The notes below the pieces were generated by a model. The model was not told the origin of the DNA and ran no database searches. It saw nothing but the letters and a program-made list of their open reading frames with translations. Made by a program: the position numbers and the translations under genes. A stretch of 64,000 bases of DNA from Polaromonas sp. P2-4. Lineage in GTDB: Bacteria; Pseudomonadota; Gammaproteobacteria; Burkholderiales; Burkholderiaceae_C. The DNA lies in assembly GCA_024703855.1 (NCBI GenBank), contig CP087965.1, forward strand, positions 4,890,001-4,954,000, written 5' to 3'. This document shows, in pieces, positions 9,231 to 18,507 of this stretch; positions within the stretch are counted from its first letter, which is position 1; each line of letters begins with the position of its first letter.

Positions 9231-10934
9231 ATGCCCCATAGCGTCTCCCTCATCAGCACCATTGCCGCCGGCCTGGGTCTGGCTTTGATCTTTGGCTTTG
9301 CGGCTGCACGACTTCGCTTGCCCGCCATCGTTGGCTATCTGCTGGCGGGCGTGATCATTGGGCCCTTCACGCCGGGCTTTGTGGCGGACGCAGGGATTGC
9401 CAGCCAGCTTGCCGAGATTGGCGTGATGCTGCTGATGTTTGGTGTTGGTCTGCATTTCTCGCTTGATGATTTGCTGGCGGTACGCAAGATTGCCGTGCCC
9501 GGCGCTGTGGTGCAGATGACCGTCGCGACCGCACTGGGCATGGGGCTGGCGCACTGGTGGGGCTGGAACCTGGGCGGTGCGCTGGTGTTCGGGCTTTCGC
9601 TGTCGGTGGCCAGCACGGTGGTGCTGCTCCGCGCGCTTGAAAGCCGGGGTGTTCTGGACTCGGCCAATGGCCGTATTGCCGTGGGTTGGTTGGTGGTTGA
9701 AGACCTGGCCATGGTGCTGGTACTGGTTTTGTTGCCGCCGCTGGGTAGCTGGCTATCTGGCAAAACCGATGCCGCCACCGATGTCAACATGCTGTGGAAA
9801 ACGCTGGGCCTCACGTTGCTGCAGGTCGGCGGTTTTGTCGCGCTGATGCTGGTCGTGGGGCGGCGGTTTTTCCCCTGGGTGCTCTGGCAAGTGCAGCATA
9901 CGGGTTCGCGTGAGCTTTTTACCTTGTGCGTGGTGGCGGCAGCCGTCAGCATTGCCTTTGGCGCAACAGTGCTGTTTGGTGTGTCATTTGCCCTTGGGGC
10001 TTTTTTCGTGGGCATGGTGATGCGCGAGTCCGAGTTCAGCCATCGGGCCGCCGAAGAATCACTGCCGTTGAGAGACGCTTTTGCCGTGCTGTTTTTTGTC
10101 TCAGTGGGCATGTTGTTTGACCCCTGGGTGCTGCTGGAACGCCCGCTGCAGGTGCTGGCGGTGGTCGGCATCATCATTGTGGGCAAGACGCTGGCTGCGG
10201 GCCTGCTCGTCACGGCATTCCGTTATCCCTTGAATACCGCACTCACCGTGTCAGCCAGTTTGGCTCAAATTGGCGAGTTCTCGTTCATTCTGGTGGGCTT
10301 GGGTGCGTCGTTGGACCTTTTGCCGCCGGAGGGGCAAAGCCTGGTGCTGGCCGGGGCGCTGATCTCGATTGCGCTGAATCCGCTGGTTTTCAAGGCCGTT
10401 GAACCTTTTTAGCAATGGATACTGGCCAGGTCCGCAATGGCACGCAAGCTGGAGGCACGTGACGACCCGATGGCCCAGTTGCCGGCCAGCACTGAAGCAA
10501 AGTATCTTTCGCGCCATGTGGTGCTGGTCGGTTATGGGCGGGTAGGACGGCGCATCGTGGAGGCGCTTACGGCCAACCACATCCCTTTTGTCGTTGCCGA
10601 GCAAAACCGCGAGGCGGTTGAAAGGCTGCGGGAGCAAGGTATGCCTGCAGTGTGAGGTGATGCCTCGGAGCCTGACGTGCTGATTCAGACGCATATTGCG
10701 CAGGCCCGCATGCTGGTGATTGCCACCCCGGACACGCTGGATGTGCGGCAGATGATTGCGACGGCTCGGGCGCTTAACCCGTCGATTGAAACCGTGGTGC
10801 GCACACACAACGAGGCCGAGGCCAAGCTGCTGGATCAAGAAAATGCTGGCAGGGTGTTTCTGGGCGAACACGAGTTGGCGCAGGCGATGACACGCCATGT
10901 GCTGGAGCGCTCGGCCGCCAGCACCGCGCATTAG
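9231..10934 (+). CDS. kefB: KefB/KefC-type cation:proton antiporter with RCK domain, two in-frame stops
   Basis: Glutathione-gated K+/H+ antiporter family. The first 393 residues are a multi-helix Na+/H+ exchanger-type membrane domain (PAIVGYLLAGVIIGPFTPGF; VEDLAMVLVLVLLPPLG). After an in-frame TAG at 10410-10412 the same frame continues into a TrkA-N/RCK NAD-binding domain (VLVGYGRVGRRIVEAL), interrupted again by TGA at 10653-10655 before GDASEPDVLIQ. Total length if read through is 567 residues, normal for KefB. The first stop falls exactly between the membrane and RCK domains. Substitution errors (for example CAG to TAG) are the simplest explanation; a truncated ungated transporter is the alternative. 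Confidence 0.85.
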
Positions 10935-10943
10935 CGGAGGCTT

Positions 10944-11566
10944 TTAAGCCTGCGCGAAGCGCGGCCGAGCGCACAGCTGAACGTACCAAGGGCAGGCGGT
11001 CGTTGCCAAAGTACATGTCCTCGCCGACGAAGAAGGTCGGCGAGCCAAAAGCACCGCGCCGGATCGCTTCGTCGGTATTGGCCTTGAGCTGCTCCTTGAT
11101 GTCGGGCCTGGCGATGCCTGCGAGAAAGGCTTCGGAATTGATGCCGACTTGCCCACAAATGGCCGCCAGCACATCATCCTGCGAGATATCTTCTTCCCGA
11201 CTGAAATAGGCCGCAAATACCGCTTCGATAAAAGCCAGGTAATGGTCCTTTGCCGCGGCGTCCTGTGCAATCCACAGGCAGCCGCGCATCGCCTTGACGC
11301 TGTTGACCGGGAAAACCTTGGGCGGGAAGGTGATTTTCAGGCCCGCTTCGCGCACTGTCCTGCACATCCTTGAGCATGTAGCGGTTCTTGGGCGAGTTCA
11401 TGTCTTCACGCGCCGCGTAAATGCCTTTGTTGACGCTGTTGAAAATGCCGCCCACCAGCACCGGCCGCCAACTGATGGGCTCTTTGAGTTCCCACGCCAG
11501 GGGCTGGAGGTTGCGAAAAGCCAGGTAAGTCCAGGGGCTGGAACAGTCAAAGAAAAATTCAATCAA
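10944..11566 (-). CDS. 2-hydroxychromene-2-carboxylate isomerase-like DsbA-family protein, two frame breaks
   Basis: Thioredoxin-fold kappa-class GST/HCCA isomerase family, about 206 residues when joined. The N-terminus IEFFFDCSSPWTYLAF carries the Ser of the kappa-GST active site. FGSPTFFVGEDMYFGNDRL is the C-terminal signature. Two breaks are both an A/T inserted in a CpG: at 11356 (coding GAC-A-GTG) and at 10975 (coding AGC-T-GTG). After removing them the frame closes at a TAA ending FAQA, 9 bp from the convergent kefB stop. The start is a TTG at 11566, the first plausible start before the conserved block. It lies 25 bp downstream of a GST gene on the same strand, so both probably serve glutathione-dependent detoxification. 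Confidence 0.8.
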
Positions 11567-11591
11567 TGGGTGTCTCGTTTTGTTTTGAAAT

Positions 11592-12320
11592 TTAAACCTT
11601 GTGGTGCTGGCCGCCTGGAACGCCTCGCACGCTCTCTGCAGTCTGGCCAAACAGGGCTTTGCGCGCTTCCTCAGTCAGCGCGGGTGCGCGCAGTTCTCTG
11701 CCAAGGGCAAGCCCGCGTTTGACGGCAGGCCTTTCAAACAACGCGTCGTACCAGTGCTGCACATGGGGAAATTTCTGCAGATCAACCTGCTGCGCCTTGT
11801 GCGTGCGCACCCACGGGAAAATCGCCATGTCGGCAATTGAGTAGTCTGCCCCCGCCACATAAGCACCCGTGCGCGCCAACTGCGCATCCAGCACACCATA
11901 AAGCCGGTCCACTTCCTTGCCGTAACGTTCGATGGCGTAGGGGATTTTTTCGGGGGCATACAAAAGAAAATGGCCGTTTTGCCCGGCCATGGGGCCAAGC
12001 CCGCCCATTTGCCACATCAGCCATTGCAGGGTCTGGTAGCGTTTCTGCATATCAGTCGGCAAAAAGCGTCCAGTTTTTTCTGCCAGGTACAGCAGGATGG
12101 CGCCGCTCTCAAATATCGCCACAGGCGCACCGCCACCCGGCGGCGTGTGGTCCACGATGGCGGGCATGCGGTTGTTGGGGCTGATGGCCAGAAACTCAGG
12201 GAAAAACTGTTCCCCTTTGCCGATGTTTACCGGCATAAACCGGTAGGGTAGTCCGCACTCTTCCAGCATGATGGAAATCTTCCACCCATTGGGCGTGGGC
12301 CAGTAATGCAGGTCAATCAT
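11592..12320 (-). CDS. Glutathione S-transferase (YfcG/Ure2-like)
   Basis: Intact, 242 residues. N-terminal thioredoxin fold begins IDLHYWPTPNGWKISIMLEE; ESGAILLYLAEK is the glutathione-binding Glu-Ser motif; the helical C-terminal domain has the conserved ADYSIADMAIFPWV. The N-terminal TPNGWK pattern is typical of the nu-class YfcG/YghU group, which acts as disulfide-bond reductase and peroxidase with glutathione. It is the first gene of a pair with the HCCA-isomerase-like gene and is preceded by a MITE. Confidence 0.88.
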   Translation of the reverse strand: MIDLHYWPTPNGWKISIMLEECGLPYRFMPVNIGKGEQFFPEFLAISPNNRMPAIVDHTPPGGGAPVAIFESGAILLYLAEKTGRFLPTDMQKRYQTLQWLMWQMGGLGPMAGQNGHFLLYAPEKIPYAIERYGKEVDRLYGVLDAQLARTGAYVAGADYSIADMAIFPWVRTHKAQQVDLQKFPHVQHWYDALFERPAVKRGLALGRELRAPALTEEARKALFGQTAESVRGVPGGQHHKV

Positions 12321-12332
12321 GCGAATCCTTTA

Positions 12333-12602
12333 GAACTTATCCGTGAATAATTTGGGGTCGCGCAAGTGGTTTTTCGGGATGAGCTGCTAGGCGCAAAATC
12401 CAAGGTAAGGCTATAGCCTTACCTGATTTTGTAACGACGCAGATCGCCCTGAAAACCCACTTGCCCTTCGGGTTGGGGCGTAATCGGGCGATTTGTCCAC
12501 CAAATCCCTTGCATGGGCAGAGAGCCCATGCGGCGTGATGTTGGCGGCCAACTCATCCCGATTGCGCCCCAACGCGACCCCAAATTATTCACGGATAAGT
12601 TC
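12333..12602. mobile_element. 270-bp MITE with perfect 30-bp terminal inverted repeats and TTA target duplication
   Basis: The element begins GAACTTATCCGTGAATAATT and ends with the exact reverse complement; the perfect repeat covers 30 bp on each side (12333-12362 and 12573-12602). It is flanked by a direct TTA (12330-12332 and 12603-12605). A perfect 20-bp palindrome, GGTAAGGCTATAGCCTTACC, sits at 12404-12423. The interior holds imperfect sub-terminal inverted copies of TCGGGATGAG. There is no coding capacity. A 3-bp TNA duplication fits the IS1031 group of the IS5 family, so a related IS5-type transposase elsewhere in the genome probably moves it. It fills most of the 359-bp gap between the GST gene and the next gene. 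Confidence 0.85.
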
Positions 12603-12679
12603 TTAGCTTGTGGGGGCGCTTAAACCGATGTCTTTGCCAGCTGATCCGCTCCGTCCGCCAATGGATCCTCATGCGAAAA

Positions 12680-13075
12680 CTACTCCAGATCTTCAATCGC
12701 CAGCGTGTGGTACTTTTGCGCATACGAAAAGGGCCGCTTGCGCACCACGGTCATGATGCGCTCGGTATCTTCCCTGGAGCGCGTGGGAATCATCAGTGCA
12801 TGGTGGCCTTCCCGCGCCAGATCCACGTATTTACGGGCAGTCGCTCCTTCAGTGCCCACCTCTGGCAACGTGACATCTGATTCGACCTCTGTCCTGCCGA
12901 TTTCTTCCAGAATGGTCTCCGGTGTCAGCAGCATGATGCCGTCATGCTCTGGTTCGAGTTCGCGCGCCGCCTGCCTGGCATCTTCGCTATCGGAAAACAT
13001 GATGAATGCATAACCAGTTGGGTAGAACGCTCCGCCCAAGCGGATCATTTTTTTGGTTAATTCAAAGTCTTTCAT
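12680..13075 (-). CDS. Conserved hypothetical protein
   Basis: 131 residues from the ATG at 13075, which has GAAAGGATTT upstream; an in-frame start 21 codons earlier has no ribosome-binding site. The protein starts MKDFELTKKMIRLGGAFYPT. YAFIMFSDSEDARQAARELE looks like a ferredoxin-like/RRM-like beta-alpha element with an acidic middle (LEEIGRTEVESDVTLPEV). Its composition is soluble and cytoplasmic. I do not recognise a named family. It lies alone between the MITE and the peptidase. Confidence 0.6.
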   Translation of the reverse strand: MKDFELTKKMIRLGGAFYPTGYAFIMFSDSEDARQAARELEPEHDGIMLLTPETILEEIGRTEVESDVTLPEVGTEGATARKYVDLAREGHHALMIPTRSREDTERIMTVVRKRPFSYAQKYHTLAIEDLE

Positions 13076-13211
13076 GATGAAATCCTTTCTTGCATTAAGC
13101 AGACCATTTACACGCAGAATTTCACCACCCGCAGTCAATTAAAACAAGCGCTTTCTGTAAGACGTTGGCGCTAATTGCAGGGAGCTGCCCGTCGGCGGCG
13201 TTCTGAATGGC

Positions 13212-15039
13212 TCAAGGCAGTTCTTCGAGCTTGACAGTGGGCTCGGCCATCACGCGCACCGCGCTTTGCAAACCCTCCAGAATCTGGTTGGCAAAGTAGC
13301 TGCTCTGGGTGTCCGGCTCCAGCGCGGCAAATGCCAGATTACCCAGGGGCTGGTTGAGCGGCACGTAATAACTGCCGCGGGGCACATCCACCACACCACG
13401 CGTCAGGCTGACTTGTGCCTTGATGATGGGGCTGCCAGCGGCAATGGTGCCGCGCACATCCTGCCGCCTCGCCCGCTGCGCGTGAAGTTTCCTGGTAGCT
13501 GTCTGCCAGCATGGAGCCAGGCTCGGTCACGCGCAGGACCTGCACGCCGTGCAGGCGCAAGCGTTCGACAGCGGTGTTGGAAGCTGCCGACAACCAGTAA
13601 CCGCAGGGGCGTGCACGCGCCTTGATTTTGCGCAACGCCAGCGCAGAGTCCCAATCCACGGTCACGGCCTTGTCGGCACCGCTGACCGGGTTCAGCATGA
13701 TCAGCTCGTACTGGGCGGCGGTGGGTGCCGCTTCCACAATGGCTTCGTCCTTGCAGGCCTGGGCGCTGACTTCCTTGTCGATATAAGGGCGCAACTGGTT
13801 GAGCTCGCTGACGCGCTGGGCGGTGCTGGCCAGCACGCTGGTGATGGCCGTGACATGGGTATGCACGCGCCGCTGGATATGCAGCCTGCCGATGCCCACA
13901 CCGCGCGTTTCGATCAGCAGGCTGACGGCATTTTTAAGCCCGTTCACATTGCGCCCGGTGTCGGGTTGGGTGCCGCCCATGGAGATCTTTTTGTCAAGCA
14001 GATCGGTCGACGTGGTGTAGTACCACTCGGTACTGAGGCCTTGCGCCTTGAGTGCGGCCACCAGTGGCCTGCGGTACCACTCTTCGGCGGCCTTGGTTAA
14101 AAATTCCGGCAGGTTGGCGGTGGTGGCGTATTGCAGCAGCGCGTCGAACTTTTGCACCGTGCCAAATTTTTCCAGGTAGCGGCCCACCACGGTGTATTCG
14201 TGGGCGTCCACCACCACCATGGGGCGATAGTCCCGCGTGAGTCTGGCCAGCGCCTGGGCTTCTGGCGTGTTGAGCAGCAAATGGTCGCGGTTCATGTCCA
14301 GCCCGCCGGTGGTCACGCGCTGGTCACTCGCCGCGCCGTCAGGGTTGGCGCGCGGAACAATCACGACGTTGATGCGTTCCAGCACAGGCTGCAGCAGGCC
14401 TTGTGCAAGCTCTCGGGCGATGACCAACAGGGCTTCGCTACCGGCTGGTTCGTTACCGTGTTGCTGGCCCACCAGAAGTACCGTGGGCCGTCCGCTTGCT
14501 TGCAGAGCGGCTGGGTCCGTGCTGCTGGCGCGGGTCAGGACAAGTGCTTCGATGGCTTCGCCGCGCTGAGACCTGCCGATAGCCAGCACGGCGGCCTTGA
14601 CACCCGCTGTACGCGATGCGGACGCTGCCTGATCGCGCAGCCATGCCTGAATTTCTGCCTGGCTGGTAAAGGTGGTGCGGCCGGCTTGCAGCCCTGGCGT
14701 GTTGTAAACCACTGAAGGTGCCGGGAAGCGGGCGGCGACAGCCGCGCTGTACGGCGCTGGCTGATCGGCGGGCAGGGTGCCACTAATGGCCGAAGGCGGT
14801 GCCACAGGGAATGTCTGCACAGCGGCAGGCGGTGCAGCCGGGCGCGAGGCCGATGGAGGCGTTGTCGATGAAGGGGTCGGTGCGGTGGTCGCCGGGCGCG
14901 CAGAAGAGGGCGTCCACGGCGGTAGCGGCACCGAGGTGCAGGCCGCTAGCAGCAGCATCGGAGCCAACATTCCCAGCGCCTGCGAAGGTATGCGACGAAG
15001 CGGGGAGCCGATATAAGCTGTGGGTACGGGGCTGGGCAT
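13212..15039 (-). CDS. M14-family zinc carboxypeptidase, predicted lipoprotein, one frame break
   Basis: About 608 residues. The N-terminus has a lipoprotein signal: hydrophobic LGMLAPMLLLAACTS with lipobox LLAAC. A Pro/Thr/Ser-rich linker follows. The metallopeptidase motif His-x-x-Glu is in QQHGNEPAGSEALL, with RANPDGAASDQR, GLDMNRDHLLL and the third zinc ligand in DAHEYT. The start at 15039 has AGAAGGACC upstream. The frame breaks at 13462, where a T sits inside a CpG (coding GGC-A-GGATG); removing it joins SRAAGEAADVRGTIAAG. M14 enzymes of this type trim peptides or peptidoglycan stems in the periplasm. The substrate is unknown. Confidence 0.82.
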
Positions 15040-15225
15040 GGTGGTCCTTCTGTTTTCTCTGCGCCGCAAACAGGGTGGGTAACGCCAGCTTGACTCGCGT
15101 GCGTGACCCCGCATATTACCTGCGCGGTGGGCCAGGTTGACACGGTAGTTTCCTTCTGTCTTAGGGCGTTTTTAGCGCTAATTCATGAAGTCATCAGCCG
15201 ACGTTCTTTCTGGGAAAATAGGGTC

Positions 15226-16254
15226 ATGTTTCCCCGACCTTCCCCTGCCACCTTGTCTGATGCCGTTTTACCCATGACCAGCAACCCCTGGCGTTTGTCC
15301 GTTGCGCCGATGATGGACTGGACCGACCAACATTGCCGCTATTTCCATCGCCTGTTGTCGCGCCACGCCCTGCTGTATACGGAGATGGTGACCACTGGCG
15401 CGTTGATCCATGGCGACGTGGGCCGCCACTTGCGCTTTAACGCGGAGGAACACCCGCTGGCGCTGCAACTGGGCGGCAGCGAGCCGGCCGACCTGGCGCA
15501 TTGCGCGAAGCTGGGCGAGCAATGGGGCTATGACGAAATCAACCTGAACTGCGGCTGCCCCAGCGAGCGGGTGCAACGCGGCTCGTTCGGCGCCTGCCTG
15601 ATGGCCGAGCCGCAGCTGGTGGCCGACTGCGTCAAGGCCATGGTGGACGTGGTGAGCGTGCCGGTGACCGTCAAGCACCGGATCGGCATCGACAAAACCG
15701 AAAGCTACGAGTTTGTGCGCGACTTTGTCGGTGCCGTCAGCGAAGCGGGTTGCAAGGTGTTCGCTGTGCATGCGCGCAACGCCTGGCTCAAGGGCCTTTC
15801 TCCGAAGGAAAACCGCGAAGTGCCGCCGCTGCGCTACGAGCTGGTTTATCGGCTCAAACGCGAGTTTCCTGGCCTCACCATCGCCGTCAATGGCGGTATC
15901 ACCACCGGCAAACAGGTGGCCGGGCAACTGGAGCAGCTTGATGGCGTGATGATAGGCCGCGAGGCCTACCACAACCCCTGGTGGCTAGCGTCGTGGGATT
16001 CGGAGTTTTTCAGCGCCGCAGCGTCGGAATCGACCCGCGAATCGGTCGAAGAACAAATGGTGGCCTACATGGCGCGTGAAGCCGCCGAACACGGTACACC
16101 GTGGAGCGCCATCGCCCGCCACATGCTGGGCCTGCGCCACGGCCTGCCGGGTGCGCGCCGCTGGCGTCAGGTCTGGAGCGACCACAGGCTCAAAACCCTG
16201 CACCCGCGCGACGTGATGGCGCTCGCGCATGGGGCTGTGCAAGAGGCGGCGTAA
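15226..16254 (+). CDS. dusA: tRNA-dihydrouridine(20/20a) synthase DusA
   Basis: FMN/NADPH enzyme that reduces U20/U20a in the tRNA D-loop. Motifs: SVAPMMDWTDQHCRYFHRLL at the N-terminus, INLNCGCPSERVQRG with the catalytic Cys near residue 115, TVKHRIGID, and AVNGGITT for phosphate binding. Intact, 342 residues from the ATG at 15226; the ATG at 15274 (MTSNPWRLSVAP) is a second possible start and gives a 326-residue protein. It stands alone and is divergent from the M14 peptidase. Confidence 0.92.
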   Translation: MFPRPSPATLSDAVLPMTSNPWRLSVAPMMDWTDQHCRYFHRLLSRHALLYTEMVTTGALIHGDVGRHLRFNAEEHPLALQLGGSEPADLAHCAKLGEQWGYDEINLNCGCPSERVQRGSFGACLMAEPQLVADCVKAMVDVVSVPVTVKHRIGIDKTESYEFVRDFVGAVSEAGCKVFAVHARNAWLKGLSPKENREVPPLRYELVYRLKREFPGLTIAVNGGITTGKQVAGQLEQLDGVMIGREAYHNPWWLASWDSEFFSAAASESTRESVEEQMVAYMAREAAEHGTPWSAIARHMLGLRHGLPGARRWRQVWSDHRLKTLHPRDVMALAHGAVQEAA

Positions 16255-16290
16255 CAGGTGTTTTGGGCCGAATTCAGATGCCAAATCGGC

Positions 16291-16334
16291 CGGTAGCCCA
16301 TATGGATAGGGCGCTAGCTGCTATTAAAAATAGA
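16291..16334 (+). repeat. Palindromic repeat copy c, downstream of dusA
   Basis: Intergenic copy with GGTAGCCC, GGGCGCTAGCTGCTATTAAAA and ATAGAG, same orientation as copy a. The rest of the 263-bp spacer up to 16517 shows no supported gene. A stretch on the minus strand near 16350-16460 could be a relic, as it reads LRNHALQSTRLLDQVREQAL, but it has no start or homolog I can name. Confidence 0.65.
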
Positions 16335-16517
16335 GTCAAGCAGGTTCTCGAACCGCTTGCACGGGCGTGCTGAGGTTTTAGAGCCTGTTCGCGAACCTGG
16401 TCCAGCAGGCGCGTGGACTGCAGCGCATGATTGCGAAGTTGGGTGGCTGAGTTTATAACTGCACCTTTACTGAGGTACACATGAGCTTAGACACTCGAAG
16501 CCTGCAGCGGAGGCACT

Positions 16518-16787
16518 ATGGACGCTGATCTCGAAGATCTGTCGCGTGAACAACTCATCGCCGAAGTCAAGAACCTCAGACGTGGCATTCGCGCGCATCG
16601 CGACAGCACGGGCCACGAGTTGTGCTGGCACCATCCGGCGTTGTGGTCGCTACTGCCAGAAAAATCCGACCCACTTCCGGTCGTTCCAGATTGGCCGCAG
16701 TTCCTCCGTGGTTGCATCCAGTACCGTGAGTCACTCGAGGCTCAGGCTCCTCGCGCTCCCAGAAGCGACGAGCCCTACCTCGAATGA
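16518..16787 (+). CDS. Conserved hypothetical protein, 89 residues
   Basis: Small soluble protein with a highly charged N-terminus (LEDLSREQLIAEVKNLRRGI, a short helix or coiled coil). A conserved-looking core follows: HELCWHHPALWSLLPE and VVPDWPQFLRGCIQYRESLE. I recall this kind of protein as widespread but uncharacterised in proteobacteria. The start has GGAGGC about 8 bases upstream, a good ribosome-binding site. It precedes a DUF1697 gene by 73 bp and may be co-transcribed with it. Confidence 0.7.
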   Translation: MDADLEDLSREQLIAEVKNLRRGIRAHRDSTGHELCWHHPALWSLLPEKSDPLPVVPDWPQFLRGCIQYRESLEAQAPRAPRSDEPYLE

Positions 16788-16860
16788 AGACCGGTACGCC
16801 AAGGTGGCGCAAACCAAACGGGGAGAGTCCATCTCATCAGCCGTGCGGATTCGCACAGAC

Positions 16861-17400
16861 ATGAAGTACGCCGCCTTCTTTCGCAACCTCAATCTGGGCC
16901 GGACCAACTGCCCCACCAAGACGCAGTTTGAGGTGGCGTTCACGGCCGCTGGCGCGGAGTCTGCCTCATCGTTCCTCACCAACGGAACCCTCGTGTTCTC
17001 TGTCAACAGCAGTACCAGGGCGCGCAAAGTGCTCGCTTTGGCCTGTCAGGCGCTTCAGGCTGAATGCGGGTTGAAGGAACCCGCTTATATGCGCGACCTT
17101 GACTACCTGGCCGACCTTGTGGCCCTCGATCCGTTTGCATCCGTCGAGCGCAGCAGCGTTTTCGAGCGTTGTGTGTCCTTTCTGCACCCGGAGAGCGTTA
17201 CGCTACCGGCGCTGCCGCTGGAGTCGAAGCGCCGGGACGTCGAAGTCCTTCGCTTCACCGATAGCGAGGCGCTGAGTGTCAGTCGAAAGGTCGGCAACAC
17301 CCCGGGCAGCCCGAACGCGTTTCTGGAGAAGTTGCTGGGGTCGCCGGTGACCACGAGGAACTGGAACACGGTCGTACGCCTTGTCGAAAAATATGCGTAA
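16861..17400 (+). CDS. DUF1697 family protein
   Basis: Intact, 179 residues. MKYAAFFRNLNLGRTNCPTK is the DUF1697 N-terminus (usually MxxYVALLRGINVGG), followed by EVAFTAAGAESASSFLTNGT, the AGF-V-TYIQSGNV-like element. The biochemical function of the family is unknown. It is probably in an operon with the preceding 89-residue gene and is followed by a copy of the palindromic repeat. Confidence 0.8.
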   Translation: MKYAAFFRNLNLGRTNCPTKTQFEVAFTAAGAESASSFLTNGTLVFSVNSSTRARKVLALACQALQAECGLKEPAYMRDLDYLADLVALDPFASVERSSVFERCVSFLHPESVTLPALPLESKRRDVEVLRFTDSEALSVSRKVGNTPGSPNAFLEKLLGSPVTTRNWNTVVRLVEKYA

Positions 17401-17446
17401 GCATTTTTCCGTGCAGCAGGCCGCTTGAGTCTTTTTTAAGTAAAAA

Positions 17447-17497
17447 CGGGCTGTAGCCCCCTGAATTACCTGCGTAAGTAGCTATCGAAAAGATAGC
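17447..17497 (+). repeat. Palindromic repeat copy d, between DUF1697 and LysR genes
   Basis: Copy with GGGCTGTAGCCCCC, then GTAGCTATCGAAAAGATAGC, the terminal dyad being a perfect GCTATC-GAAAA-GATAGC hairpin. It sits between two convergent genes and could serve as a bidirectional 3' structure, though no U-run follows. Confidence 0.7.
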
Positions 17498-17505
17498 TAA
17501 AATCG

Positions 17506-18407
17506 TCAAGCCGTGCCACTGGACGCCATCATGTCGTGAATCAGCGCGGAGAAGGCCCGCGCCGCCGGCGACATGGTGCGCTTGGCCAGGGTCACGATGC
17601 TGTAGTGGGTCAGCATGGCGTTGAGTTTCCTAATTGGCAGCCGCACCAGGGACTCGGCGCCGTGGTTCAGGCCGGGCGAATCGGGCGCCAGGATCACCGC
17701 GTTGGCCGTCAGCGCCAGATGGCGCAGGGTGCTCATGTCGTTGCACACGACGCTGAAAAGGCGCGGTCCGTGCGCTTGATCTGGCTCTCGAAATGGCGCA
17801 GCACCAGTTCCGGCAGGTTGGGGCAGCCCACCGGGTAATCCATCAGCTGGTCCAGCGACAGCTCGCCCAGCGCGAGCAGCGGATGGCTGGCGCGCACGAA
17901 GAACGCGACGGCCACATTGGGCAGCCGCTTGAACTGCAGGCCGGGATGCTTTTTGAGGTCGCGCGTGTCCGCCACGAACAGGTCCAACTGCTGGTTGTTC
18001 AACTGTTCGCACAAGCTTGTTGAGTCGGCTACGTCAATCTGCACCGTCAGCTGCGGGTGCTGCTGGATCAACCGCGACAGCACCGGTTGCCCCAGCATGG
18101 CAGCGGCAAACGGGCCCAGCCCGACCCGGAGCCGGCCCGTGGCCAGCCCTTGCAGCAGTTGCACATCGCGCTTGATCTGCTGCGCATCGGCCAGCAGGTG
18201 GCGGGCGCGGGCCAGCACCAGCGCGCCGGCGGCGGTCAGCCGCACCTGCCCGTAGGCCCGGTCGACCAGCGTCGCGCCGAAGTCCTCTTCCAGGCTTTCA
18301 ATGCTGCGCGACAGGGCCGGCTGCGAGAGGTGCACCGCCTCCGCCGCCCGGCCAAAGCTGCCCTGGTCTGCCAGGGCCACGAGGTGGCTTAGTTTGCGCA
18401 GCTGCAT
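17506..18407 (-). CDS. LysR-family transcriptional regulator, one frame break
   Basis: About 300 residues. The N-terminal helix-turn-helix reads LRKLSHLVALADQGSFGRAA and LSQPALSRSIESLEEDFG; the effector domain follows. The frame breaks near 17745, where one T is lost from a T-run (DRAFF-SVVCND); both sides match the LysR C-terminal domain. It is divergent from a TctC receptor gene with about 100 bp between, a standard arrangement in which the LysR protein controls uptake and breakdown of the ligand. Confidence 0.85.
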
Positions 18408-18507
18408 TTTGTCTTTTTTGCAAAAAGTAAACCAATATTTTGCATTAGATTTTTATTTGACGGGATTCCAAAATGATGGCTTGCCCACCATTTTGAGGAG
18501 ACGCGCC

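Noticed and set aside
9231..10934. Selenocysteine or stop-codon reassignment to explain the TGA in kefB and pccB
   Set aside because: Other genes (phaB, hscA, fdx) end normally with TGA or TAA, a TAG also interrupts kefB, and no selenocysteine-family motif is at the sites.
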